Source of the DNA: CBDHFQ01 sp965262565
GTDB lineage: Bacteria > Bacteroidota > Bacteroidia > J057
Length of the DNA: 64,000 nucleotides
Assembly (NCBI GenBank): GCA_965262565.1
Contig: CBDHFQ010000020.1
Coordinates: forward strand, 124,001-188,000
Direction: 5' to 3'
How positions within the stretch are numbered: the stretch's first letter is position 1; every line of letters begins with the position of its first letter. The position numbers and the translations under genes are program-made. This document shows, piece by piece, positions 8,968-17,550 of this stretch. The notes under the pieces are model-generated. The model made no database searches. It saw nothing but the letters and a program-made list of their open reading frames with translations, and was not told the origin of the DNA.

Positions 8968-9561
8968 ATGGATATAGTCATCATTAAGTACAATGCCGGA
9001 AATGTTCAATCGGTTACTAACGCACTGGATCGATTGGGAATAACGCCGAGAGTCAGCGATGATCCCGAAATTATTGCTTCTGCGGATAAGGTTATTTTTC
9101 CAGGAGTAGGAGAAGCCAGCACGGCCATGAATTATTTGCGGAAAACACATCTGGATTCATTAATACCTGTATTGACGCAGCCATTTTTAGGGATTTGTCT
9201 GGGAATGCAGGTGATGTGTGCTTATTCTGAGGAGAATGATACAGAAGGGATGGGGATATATGATTTGCAAGTAAAACGCTTTCATCCCAATGGACGCAGG
9301 GAAAAGGTGCCGCATATGGGATGGAATTTATTGGAACAAACGAAAGGAACATTACTGGAAGGACTCCCGGAACCTCCTTATGTATATTATGTTCATAGTT
9401 ATTATGTGGAAATCGGTAAGGAGACATTGGCACAAACCTGTTATGTACATCCGTATAGTGCTGTTCTACAAAAGCAAAATTTCTATGCTACCCAATTTCA
9501 TCCCGAGAAAAGTGGGGCTGTTGGGGCGAAAATCCTTTCCAATTTTCTTTTCAACCTTTAA
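8968..9561 (+). CDS. hisH: Imidazole glycerol phosphate synthase, glutaminase subunit
   Basis: A 197-residue class I glutamine amidotransferase. The nucleophilic Cys is in the GICLGMQVM elbow (about residue 76), and the catalytic His/Glu pair is in FHPEKSG near the C-terminus. VPHMGWN is the HisH-specific element. It delivers ammonia to HisF, forming the HisHF synthase that yields imidazole glycerol phosphate and AICAR. It ends six bases before hisA. Confidence 0.95.
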   Translation: MDIVIIKYNAGNVQSVTNALDRLGITPRVSDDPEIIASADKVIFPGVGEASTAMNYLRKTHLDSLIPVLTQPFLGICLGMQVMCAYSEENDTEGMGIYDLQVKRFHPNGRREKVPHMGWNLLEQTKGTLLEGLPEPPYVYYVHSYYVEIGKETLAQTCYVHPYSAVLQKQNFYATQFHPEKSGAVGAKILSNFLFNL

Positions 9562-9567
9562 TGCTAG

Positions 9568-10311
9568 ATGATGGAACTAACACAAACGCGTATTATTCCT
9601 GCGATTGATATTATGGATGGGAAGTGTGTAAGATTGGAAGAGGGAGATTATGGCAGGAAAAAAATATACCAAACTGATCCGGTAGATGCAGCAAAATCTT
9701 TTGAGGATCATGGAATTCAATATTTGCATGTAGTAGATCTGGATGGAGCAAAGGCGGGAAAGGTGGTCAACTGGAAAACCTTGGAGAGATTAACTGCTCA
9801 AAGCCAATTGAATGTAGATTTTGGGGGAGGAATCAAGTCAGATGAGGATGTGAAAATCGCTTTTGAATCTGGAGCTAAACAAATCAATGTGGGAAGTTTA
9901 GCAGTGAAGGACAGATCGCTATTTTTAGCTTGGTTGGAGCGGTTTGGGAATGAAAAAGTGATATTAAGTGCTGACGCTAAAGATGAGAACATTGCTATTC
10001 ACGGCTGGCAGGACCAAACTGAATGGGATCTGTATGATTTTGTTTCATCTTATGTCGCAGAAGGGGTTCAATACATAACTTGTACGGATATTTCCAAGGA
10101 TGGATTGTTAAAGGGACCCAATCTCAGTTTGTATCGAAAGATCTTGGAAGAAAATGAAGGGATTAAGTTGATCGCTAGTGGGGGGGTGAGTAATGCAGCG
10201 GATATTGAGGCGTTGATTAAGATTCAGGTGGAGGGCATTATCATTGGGAAAGCAATTTATGAAGGAAGGCTGACATTGAAAGAGTTAGGTGGATATGTAG
10301 TAGGATCTTGA
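9568..10311 (+). CDS. hisA: Phosphoribosylformimino-AICAR ribotide isomerase
   Basis: A 247-residue half-barrel-repeat TIM barrel. The catalytic Asp of the N-terminal half is in IIPAIDIMDGKCVRL, and the one of the C-terminal half is in CTDISKDGLLKGPN. Phosphate loops are DFGGGIKS and IASGGVS. It isomerises ProFAR to PRFAR, the substrate of HisHF. Two ATGs are adjacent at 9568 and 9571; either start is possible. Confidence 0.95.
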   Translation: MMELTQTRIIPAIDIMDGKCVRLEEGDYGRKKIYQTDPVDAAKSFEDHGIQYLHVVDLDGAKAGKVVNWKTLERLTAQSQLNVDFGGGIKSDEDVKIAFESGAKQINVGSLAVKDRSLFLAWLERFGNEKVILSADAKDENIAIHGWQDQTEWDLYDFVSSYVAEGVQYITCTDISKDGLLKGPNLSLYRKILEENEGIKLIASGGVSNAADIEALIKIQVEGIIIGKAIYEGRLTLKELGGYVVGS

Positions 10312-10416
10312 TGGTAGGAAAAAGTAGGAGTTGAAATAGGTTGAGAGATGGGAGTTAGGTCAATGATCCGTAGATGTATGAAATATGTTTTTTTATTATC
10401 GAAATAAATTTTAACA

Positions 10417-11202
10417 GTGTTAACAAAAAGAATTATTCCCTGTTTAGACATTCACGATGGGAGAACGGTAAAAGGAGTCAATTTTGTCAATTTACGGGAT
10501 GCGGGAGATCCGGTAGAGTTAGCCGCAGCTTATGTGGAACAAGGGGCAGATGAATTGACCTTTCTTGATATTACCGCCACGGTCGAGCATAGAAAAACCA
10601 TGGTTGAATTGGTTCGGAGGATCAGCCATGAAATCAACATTCCTTTTACTGTGGGAGGTGGGATCAAGAGCATACAGGATGTCTCTAGCTTATTGAATGC
10701 GGGAGCTGATAAGATTACCATTAATTCGGCGGCAGTAAAAAGACCTGAGTTGGTAGATGAGTTAGCCAGGGAATTTGGGAATCAATGTATTGTTGTTGCA
10801 ATTGACACCAATTTTCATTCGGAATCACATGAGTCGGGCGAGGGATGGTATGTGTATATTCACGGTGGTAGAAAGCCTACGGAAAAAGAAGCTATTTCCT
10901 GGGCCAAAGAAGTGGAAAGTAGAGGCGCAGGAGAAATATTACTTACTTCTATGGTCAGTGATGGGACACAAGCAGGATTTTCACTGAATATTACAGCCGC
11001 ATTATCCGAGGAACTGGACATCCCCATCATCGCTTCTGGTGGGGCAGGGACGAAACATCATTTTGTGGAAGCATTTAATGAAGGAAAGGCAGATGCCGCA
11101 TTAGCTGCCAGTGTTTTTCACTTTGGTACCATTCCCATTCCTACCCTAAAATCCTATTTGTACCAACAAGGAATACCTATTCGATTAACTCATGTTAGCT
11201 GA
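10417..11202 (+). CDS. hisF: Imidazole glycerol phosphate synthase, cyclase subunit
   Basis: A 261-residue TIM barrel paralogous to HisA. The catalytic aspartates are in IIPCLDIHDGRTVKG and TSMVSDGTQAGF, and the phosphate loops in FTVGGGIKS and IIASGGAGT. The start is GTG at 10417, giving the canonical MLTKRIIPCLD. A 105-base spacer after hisA is the longest gap between the structural genes of the operon and shows no convincing hairpin. Confidence 0.95.
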   Translation: MLTKRIIPCLDIHDGRTVKGVNFVNLRDAGDPVELAAAYVEQGADELTFLDITATVEHRKTMVELVRRISHEINIPFTVGGGIKSIQDVSSLLNAGADKITINSAAVKRPELVDELAREFGNQCIVVAIDTNFHSESHESGEGWYVYIHGGRKPTEKEAISWAKEVESRGAGEILLTSMVSDGTQAGFSLNITAALSEELDIPIIASGGAGTKHHFVEAFNEGKADAALAASVFHFGTIPIPTLKSYLYQQGIPIRLTHVS

Positions 11203-11292
11203 AAAGGTATGGTATTCGTTTATGAATGATACATTGGTACCTTTATCAGAGATTATCAATTATTATATTCACCTGGAATTAAGTCATATACT

Positions 11293-11580
11293 ATGTCCGA
11301 TATTCAATTTTTACTGGAGCTTCAGGAGGTGATCCGCGATCGAAAATTAAATCCAACCGAAGATTCCTATACCAGCCGATTATTTCAAAAAGGGATTAAT
11401 AAAATAGCCCAGAAAGTAGGGGAGGAAGCGGTGGAGTTAATTATAGAGGCCAAGGATGAAAACATGGAGTTGTTTCATGAAGAATGTGCGGATTTGTTGT
11501 ACAATATCATTGTGTTGTTAGTAGCTAAGGGTACCTCTTTGGAAGCGGTTATGGAGGTGCTGAAGAAGCGAAGGAAATAA
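11293..11580 (+). CDS. hisE: Phosphoribosyl-ATP pyrophosphohydrolase, HisE only
   Basis: A 95-residue all-alpha MazG-like HisE. The metal-binding EEAVELIIEAKD and FHEECADLLYN motifs are clear. It hydrolyses PR-ATP to PR-AMP, the second step. In most Bacteroidota this domain is the C-terminal half of a bifunctional HisIE. Here the frame starts cleanly with MSDIQFLLELQEVI, and the 90 bases upstream hold no HisI (PR-AMP cyclohydrolase) sequence. Step three must be encoded elsewhere or is missing. It is the last gene of the operon. Confidence 0.93.
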   Translation: MSDIQFLLELQEVIRDRKLNPTEDSYTSRLFQKGINKIAQKVGEEAVELIIEAKDENMELFHEECADLLYNIIVLLVAKGTSLEAVMEVLKKRRK

Positions 11581-11685
11581 GTAGGGAACATAAGTTTGTA
11601 TATCTTTTTCCTATCCACTGACTATTGGTATGAAGCTGTATGCTATAGAGTATATTTATATTGGATTGATATTATTGAACCTATT

Positions 11686-11724
11686 AATAATCCCATGATT
11701 TCTTAATAAAACCATGGAATTATT
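11686..11724. terminator. Hairpin between convergent hisE and secreted-protein gene
   Basis: A 12-base stem with one mismatch (AATAATCCCATG against CATGGAATTATT) and a 15-base loop. It lies midway between the end of the his operon and the end of the convergent gene. No strong T-run follows on either side, so a terminator function is only suggested by position. Confidence 0.35.
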
Positions 11725-11749
11725 ATGTGTCGCTAATTAGTGAAATATT

Positions 11750-12367
11750 TCACTCCGCCATATCCACAATCTTTGAAACTGGAATTTGATTAGTGATACC
11801 CATCACTTCCGTTTCCGTAGAAACATGTTCGAAATCAAATGTAAGGAGAGAATCTCCAAAAGGAATATTCAAAGTATAACCAGGTACAGTACTTCCTTCT
11901 TTAGGTTCCAACAGCCCTTTATATCCATCTACTTTGATCTTCTTTCTTCCGCCTCCCATCACAGCTCCTATGAGAGGTGCAGTCAGGAAAGTGTTAATGC
12001 CTGCTAGTAGAGGTGAGTTATTGATAAGATTGATTCGGAATACTTGTGGTGTTTCCCCTTCAGATCTATATTCTCTATCAATATACAATCCTGCAAATCC
12101 CGCAGCGGTTCCGTTAACATCATCGTTTTCCGTTACTGCTTTCATATCGTTGATTTGTTCAGGCAACATAGCCATAATCTCTCTTCCGATAGCCATATCA
12201 ATTTCAACCAATGCTTGCTGAAGGGTAAATCGTGTTTCTTCCAGATTTCCGGAAGAATAATCTGTTTTTGCTTTGGCAATATAGTTTGCTGCTCCTTCAC
12301 CTTCTTGGGCGAATGCAATCATGGGCAGCATAATAATAAGGATAGAAAAAATATATGTTAATTTCAT
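11750..12367 (-). CDS. Secreted protein of unknown function, paralogue of its upstream neighbour
   Basis: About 205 residues from ATG 12367, which begins a good signal peptide (MKLTYIFSILIIMLPMIAFA, cleaved before QEGEG). A longer frame to 12421 exists but would put 18 residues before the leader. The mature part starts with a helical segment (YIAKAKTDYSSGNLEETRFT LQQ-type) and ends in a beta-rich region. It aligns end to end with the product of 12411-13169 (shared pattern: tetratricopeptide-like helix, then ...LLP..., GL.I.R.Y., LP.G or IPFG near the end), so the two are tandem duplicates. I do not recognise the family. Confidence 0.75.
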   Translation of the reverse strand: MKLTYIFSILIIMLPMIAFAQEGEGAANYIAKAKTDYSSGNLEETRFTLQQALVEIDMAIGREIMAMLPEQINDMKAVTENDDVNGTAAGFAGLYIDREYRSEGETPQVFRINLINNSPLLAGINTFLTAPLIGAVMGGGRKKIKVDGYKGLLEPKEGSTVPGYTLNIPFGDSLLTFDFEHVSTETEVMGITNQIPVSKIVDMAE

Positions 12368-12410
12368 TTGAGTATGTCCAGTTGTTAATGAGAGTAAAAG
12401 GTTAATAAAA

Positions 12411-13169
12411 TTATTGCTCACCCAATTTGTTTTTGATGGTACTTAAATCAATTTCATTGACTGCAGCTAGTACTTCAACTTCATCAGCAAAATTTTCGCA
12501 AGTCATAATAAAAATAGTTTCTTGTCCTAGTGGAACTCCAAGTTCATACTCATTATCCCCATCAAATTTAATCACTGCTTTTTCACCTTGAACACGGATA
12601 GACTTAGCTTCCCCATTACTACTAGCATAATTTGCATTGGTCAACAAAGAAGTGTAAGCAGCCATCATCGTAGAATTATTCATTACTCCTATTTCCAATC
12701 GTTGATTTTTTGCTTCATAAGCCCTTGCTATGGTGAGTCCCACAAAATTAAATCCTGTACTATATACCTGATCTTCTGTTTCTTTATAGTCCAATCCATG
12801 TAAAGAAGTAGGCAAAAGCTCTAATACTTCATAGCCTAATTCGAGTTCAACGCCCATCATTGCTTGTTGAACAGAATATCTGGCATCCCCATAATTTCCT
12901 TCTGCGTAATAGGCAGTAGCATCATCTAATTGTTGGTTCACATCGGGAGGGGTGAGTTTCTTTCCTTGTACGGTACCACCAGAGTTTGAGCCACTGTCGG
13001 AGCTGCCTGTCTCTTGAGGAGTAGTTTCTTCCTCTTCACCTGTGACTTTTTTGAGCAGTTTCTTTCCTTTGTTCTTAAGTCCACCAAGTTTGATTTGAGC
13101 ATGAGATGGAGCTGAAATTATACCCAAACAAAGAATGAGGATCAATAATTTTATTTGGTGTTTCATCAT
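12411..13169 (-). CDS. Secreted protein of unknown function, tandem paralogue
   Basis: 252 residues with a signal peptide (MMKHQIKLLILILCLGIISAPSHA). A short basic/low-complexity linker (KNKGKKLLKKVTGEEEE..., then Ser/Gly/Thr-rich) spans about residues 28-68. A domain shared with the downstream gene follows (DATAYYAEGNYGDARYSVQQ onward). It is probably exported to the periplasm or surface. It is upstream of its paralogue on the same strand with a gap of about 43 bases, so the two are probably co-transcribed. No catalytic motif is visible. Confidence 0.75.
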   Translation of the reverse strand: MMKHQIKLLILILCLGIISAPSHAQIKLGGLKNKGKKLLKKVTGEEEETTPQETGSSDSGSNSGGTVQGKKLTPPDVNQQLDDATAYYAEGNYGDARYSVQQAMMGVELELGYEVLELLPTSLHGLDYKETEDQVYSTGFNFVGLTIARAYEAKNQRLEIGVMNNSTMMAAYTSLLTNANYASSNGEAKSIRVQGEKAVIKFDGDNEYELGVPLGQETIFIMTCENFADEVEVLAAVNEIDLSTIKNKLGEQ

Positions 13170-13435
13170 ATGAGGTAATGTAAGAAAGTTGAAAAATAAT
13201 GAACGAATTTAATGTTGAATAAGTAATTACTAGTGAATAAAATATTAATAATTCTGATTTCAACATTATACGTAATGTTTATTCCAAATATACGCAAATT
13301 ATTACACTAAATAATCTCGCGAATATTGGAATGTTAATTACTTTATTCACAATATTATATAGTAAAATGGCCGGAAGTGTAAATAGGAAAAAGACGGAAA
13401 ATGAAGAAAATAGGTGCTTTTTCTCGTAAGTTGAT

Positions 13436-14734
13436 TTAACGGACTAACCCAGCTGCCACTTCAAACGCCTTTTCCAGTTGACGGTCTTTGCCTTCTGCAT
13501 ATCTAATATCTTGAACTACGGGTATATCTGCTTTGACTCCTACTCCTTCCAGCCGAATTCCGTCCACTAACACATCTCTACTAGCTATGTACATTAACCC
13601 TCCATCAGACAAGACGCTCAATTGGCCCGCTACCACGGCTCCGGCCGTAGTTTCTCCCACGATAGGACCCATTTGATGCTTTTTAAATCCGTATGCCAAT
13701 ATTTCTTTCCCGCTTCTGGTGCCTTTATTGACAAGCATCACGACTGGTTTTTTCCACTGACGGGTGTAAATAAAGGTGTCAGCTTTTGCTGAAAAAGAGA
13801 TAAGTGTGGGAATGTGTGGATTAAATACATTTAGATATTCTGGTGATGCGCCACCCCAGCCATCTCTAAGATCCCAAACCAATGCATCGACCTGGCTAAA
13901 TGAGTCCTGGCTGATGATATCAACGAATGCATCCTGGTAGGAGGTACCAGCATAGGACCAAATGTGTACGTAACCGATCTTTTTTTGTCCAATCTGCTCA
14001 ATGTTAACACTGGAGGTGAGAGCGTCCAACATTTCTGCATTCGGATGTATAGGATTGAGTGGAAGATGGGCTGTTAAGACAGGACCGTCTGCATTTCTTC
14101 TAAACTCCACTATGACACTATCTTTAATTCTTTCTTTTGTATTAAATGTGGAAGAAACTTCGTTGACTAAGCTAGTATCCATTCCTTTAGGTAGAAAAGA
14201 GGCTTTTGCATAAGGGAAAAACGTAGGTTCAATAATTTCATCTCCAACCAGAATTCCCGCTTTTTCTGCTGCTCCTCCATCTATTATAGCATACACAAAA
14301 TTCTTCCCCTCTATTTTTTTCGTCCAATATCCTGGACTGTAGCATTGTACCTTTTCTTCTCTCCAAAAAGGGTTAACTAGCGGAGATTTTTCGAAAATGC
14401 CTGATAAATAATAATAGGCCTGATCCAATGGTGTATAATAATGGGTGTGGGATACGTTTAATTCATCCAACATATCATTGATAAGTGGAGAAAAGTCTGT
14501 ATAAGATTTAATATTGGCTAAGTTCTTTCGATAAGCTGTTTTAATACTTGGAAATTCTTGCTGGATGATGGTAGGATCATAGAATTGAGCGCTTAGAGAG
14601 TCACAGATTTCTTCAAATAAGGCTTGAAAGTGAGGATGGGGAACAGACTGCGCTTGCGCCATTGGTACAAAACTTCCCCCAAAAAGGAGTAAGCTTAGGG
14701 CAATACAAAATGGATATGTGTTTGAGTTCGACAC
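13436..14734 (-). CDS. S41-family C-terminal-processing-type serine peptidase, secreted
   Basis: 432 residues. There is a signal peptide to about residue 28 (ends AQAQ), an N-terminal helical part, a PDZ-like segment (AIIDGGAAEKAGILVGDEII, about 150-170), and the S41 (tail-specific protease) domain. The domain carries LVWDLRDGWGG and the nucleophile segment NKGTRSGKEILAYGFK, followed by VGETTAGAVVAG. These are the usual S41 signatures with Ser and Lys in the active site. Likely periplasmic. It is a single gene flanked by unrelated functions; its target is unknown. Confidence 0.85.
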   Translation of the reverse strand: MSNSNTYPFCIALSLLLFGGSFVPMAQAQSVPHPHFQALFEEICDSLSAQFYDPTIIQQEFPSIKTAYRKNLANIKSYTDFSPLINDMLDELNVSHTHYYTPLDQAYYYLSGIFEKSPLVNPFWREEKVQCYSPGYWTKKIEGKNFVYAIIDGGAAEKAGILVGDEIIEPTFFPYAKASFLPKGMDTSLVNEVSSTFNTKERIKDSVIVEFRRNADGPVLTAHLPLNPIHPNAEMLDALTSSVNIEQIGQKKIGYVHIWSYAGTSYQDAFVDIISQDSFSQVDALVWDLRDGWGGASPEYLNVFNPHIPTLISFSAKADTFIYTRQWKKPVVMLVNKGTRSGKEILAYGFKKHQMGPIVGETTAGAVVAGQLSVLSDGGLMYIASRDVLVDGIRLEGVGVKADIPVVQDIRYAEGKDRQLEKAFEVAAGLVR

Positions 14735-14821
14735 TAAAATGGGTATAATGTTTAGGTTTTAGGAGTATGAATTGACGCTAATGTAGAAAGTTAAAAGGCA
14801 AAATAAGTATGCTATTGAAAA

Positions 14822-15981
14822 TTATTCTTGTGTTAGCTGTGCATGTATCTGTTGAATATCCTGTATGGATGTTCCGGTAATGCCAGCAAGATCTTGATAA
14901 GTAAGTTTACCTTTTATGAATGGATCTGAAATAAGTAGCTTCCTAACTAACATTTCTTCTGCTTCTTTTTTTATTCGTTCTTCTGTTTCTTTTGCAAGTT
15001 GTTCTTTTACTTCTTTTGCAAATTGTTCTTTTACTTCTTTTGCAAGTTGTTCTTTTACTTCTTTTGCAAGTTGTTCTTTTACTTCTTTTTTGTTCTTTTA
15101 CTTCTTTTGCAAATTGTTCTTTTACTTCTTTTGTAAGTTGTTCTTTTACTTCTTTTGTAAATCGCTCATTTACTTCTTTTTCAACCTGTTCTCTAAGTTC
15201 TTCCTTAGCCTCTAATTTAGCCTCCAGGTATAATTGTTGTTCTATATACTCTATAATTCCCATATTTTTTTTGTGTTGAATAAATGATGTAAGTTGTTCT
15301 TGATAAAGTATTTCTGTTTCCCTTTTTTTGAATCGGACGTATCTTTTAATGAAATTAAGTAATTTTCGGATGATTTCCTGTGGATAACCCTTTCTGATAT
15401 AGCATTCGGGCATATTTAATTTGATAAGCCAATTTTTGATCTTCAGAACTTTTCTCCATCATTATCGCTTCCTTAGCCGCCAATAAGGCCAGGGAAAATG
15501 GACTTCCTGAATGGAGTAATTCTTTATTGTTAGCTTCCCATAACCTAAATCCATGATAACGCAATTGTATGCTGGTATGAATAGCCTTCTGCGAATAATT
15601 GAAGGAAGGGACATCTGCCATCGGATGAGAAAATATGACGAGACTTTCTATAGGTTGTTTGTACTTTGAGTAAAGACGGATTTGATAATCAAACATCCTG
15701 TGATTAAAATCTGGATCTTTATATCCCTGCACTTCAACATGAATAAACAGAATCTTAATTTCTCCTTGCTGGAATTCTACATTAGCTAATTTATCCGCAT
15801 ATCTTAAGGATTGATGTTCAGCAGGAATGATTTCATCTAGTTCCTTATCCAAAAAGAGTATGCGCTTGACTTCTCGATGAAGCATCCAGGTTGGATAGAA
15901 ACATAAAAGAAGATCCTCAAAAAAATCTTCCAATAAGCCTTTCCAAAGACCATCTTTACCAATGAGAGATTTCCTTTTCAT
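14822..15981 (-). pseudogene. Rpn-family PD-(D/E)XK nuclease / putative transposase, broken by two frameshifts
   Basis: The reconstructed protein (about 385 residues) begins MKRKSLIGKDGLWKGLLEDF and has the Rpn/PD-(D/E)XK core with LFIHVEVQGYKDPDF (E-x-Q motif). It ends after a long charged coiled coil. Frame 1 runs 15981 to about 15390. At 15388-15390 (CCC on the plus strand) one extra base shifts the frame, and it continues as GYPQEIIRKLLNFIKRY. A second break at 15086-15091 is a 5-base loss (GCAAG) inside a tandem 24-bp repeat. Beyond it the original frame still reads KETEERIKKEAEEML and ends at TAA 14822-14824. Rpn proteins are often decayed. The coiled-coil repeat unit is KEVKEQ(L/F)A. 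Confidence 0.8.
15002..15190. repeat. Tandem 24-bp repeat coding KEVKEQLA units
   Basis: About eight direct copies of a 24-base unit (plus-strand form TTCTTTTACTTCTTTTGCAA plus four bases) lie head to tail, with diverged copies at the right end (TGTAA, TTCAA variants). On the minus strand they code an eight-residue coiled-coil repeat of the Rpn pseudogene. One unit has lost GCAAG, leaving a six-T run at 15086-15091, consistent with replication slippage. There are no spacers, so it is not a CRISPR array. Confidence 0.85.
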
Positions 15982-16241
15982 AAATTACTTGCTACTGAAG
16001 ATCGTATTATGATGAAATAGACCTCTTAGCAATCTGATGGAATAAGTAATAAAAAGGATACTAATGGGAGGTTATAATATTTTTAGCAACTTTTGTGCCA
16101 ATTTTATTAGAAGGGGATTTTGCTTCTATAAATTGTTTGTAGAAAATGTACCAATGGGGAAATCCCTAAGTATATGGGAAAATGCTAATTTTTTGGGAAA
16201 TTATTGAATTATTGCGTATAATGGTAGCGAAATAGAGAAAA

Positions 16242-17540
16242 ATGAATCAGCGTATACAGGAAAAGCTAAGTATATTAGCGGATGCTGCCAAATATGATGT
16301 ATCTTGCGCCTCTAGTGGAAGCAAACGTCAAAATCATAATAAAGGCCTGGGAAATGCTACTGGAATGGGCATTTGTCATACTTATACAGAGGATGGAAGG
16401 TGCGTCTCCTTGCTGAAAATTCTTTTGACAAATTATTGTATTTATGACTGTGCTTATTGTGTTTCACGCATTTCAAATGATGTGAAGAGAGCAGGATTTA
16501 AAGTTCAGGAAGTAGTAGATCTGACCATCAACTTTTATCGAAGAAATTACATAGAAGGACTCTTTTTAAGTTCAGGCATTTTTAAGAATCCGGATTACAC
16601 GATGGAGCGCATGGTGAAAATAGCCCAAAAGCTGAGAGAAGAGGAGCATTATAATGGATATATTCACCTTAAAACTATTCCTGGTGCTAGTCCTGAATTG
16701 ATGGAAGCGGCTGGAAAATATGCAGATCGATTGAGTGTCAATGTGGAGTTACCTACCCCTGTAAGCTTGAAAAAACTTGCGCCGGATAAAAATGCTGAGG
16801 TCATCAAGAAAAATATGGCACAGATGAAAGCAGAGATCGAAAAATATAAGGAAGAGAAGAAAGTAATTAAACACACTCCTTTATTTGCTCCTGCAGGTCA
16901 ATCTACCCAAATGATTATAGGGGCTTCTCCAGAAACAGATTTACAAATTATTCATCGGGCAGAACACTTATACAAGCGCTTTCGAATGCGCAGAGTCTAT
17001 TATTCAGGATATATCCCCATTCGGGATGATAGCAAATTACTCCCTGGATCTACGTTACAAGCTCCTTTATTGAGAGAACATCGATTGTACCAGTCGGACT
17101 GGCTGATGAGATTTTATGGATTTCAGGCAAAGGAATTGCTTGACCAGAAAGCTCCCCAATTGGAATTGAACATAGATCCTAAATTGAGTTGGGCGTTAAG
17201 GCATTTGGAATTATTTCCCGTTGATCTCAATACTGCTGATTATGAGATGATTCTCAGGGTTCCTGGTATAGGTATGAAGTCTGCCAAAAAAATCATTATG
17301 GCTAGAAGATACAAGCGATTAAACATGCGCCTGATAAAGAAACTTGGTATCGCTTTCGAAAGAGCAAAATATTTTGCCCACTGCGGTACAGATCACATTC
17401 ATCTGAAAGACTACACTGCTACAAAATTAAAAAACAGAATATTGGCACAAGCAACAAGTAAATACCAGGCAATCCAAAGTGCTCAACTTTCTTTATTTGA
17501 TGCTCCATCACTGTCTTCTTCCGTCTCATCTTCAGTTTGA
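16242..17540 (+). CDS. Putative DNA modification/repair radical SAM protein
   Basis: 432 residues. The radical SAM [4Fe-4S] motif is NYCIYDCAYC (CX3CX2C) at about residues 67-76. The N-terminus CASSGSKRQNHNKGLGNATG is characteristic of the rSAM family that occurs next to, or fused with, uracil-DNA-glycosylase-like proteins. The C-terminus has a helix-hairpin-helix-like DNA-binding segment (LNTADYEMILRVPGIGMKSA, about 330-350). The next gene, eleven bases downstream, encodes its standard partner. The family is predicted to act on DNA, but the reaction is not known to me. Confidence 0.85.
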   Translation: MNQRIQEKLSILADAAKYDVSCASSGSKRQNHNKGLGNATGMGICHTYTEDGRCVSLLKILLTNYCIYDCAYCVSRISNDVKRAGFKVQEVVDLTINFYRRNYIEGLFLSSGIFKNPDYTMERMVKIAQKLREEEHYNGYIHLKTIPGASPELMEAAGKYADRLSVNVELPTPVSLKKLAPDKNAEVIKKNMAQMKAEIEKYKEEKKVIKHTPLFAPAGQSTQMIIGASPETDLQIIHRAEHLYKRFRMRRVYYSGYIPIRDDSKLLPGSTLQAPLLREHRLYQSDWLMRFYGFQAKELLDQKAPQLELNIDPKLSWALRHLELFPVDLNTADYEMILRVPGIGMKSAKKIIMARRYKRLNMRLIKKLGIAFERAKYFAHCGTDHIHLKDYTATKLKNRILAQATSKYQAIQSAQLSLFDAPSLSSSVSSSV

Positions 17541-17550
17541 TACGAAATAG

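Noticed and set aside
12411..12421. Overlap of the two paralogous secreted-protein genes
   Set aside because: The overlap disappears when the downstream gene is started at ATG 12367, which gives a proper signal peptide.
15002..15190. CRISPR-like array of 24-bp repeats
   Set aside because: Units are contiguous without spacers and lie in a coding frame.
14943..15413. Basic frame with KRSKRTTCKRSKRTICKRSK repeats
   Set aside because: It is the shifted reading of the 24-bp coiled-coil repeat after the 5-base loss. The unshifted frame gives KEVKEQLA and a sensible C-terminus.
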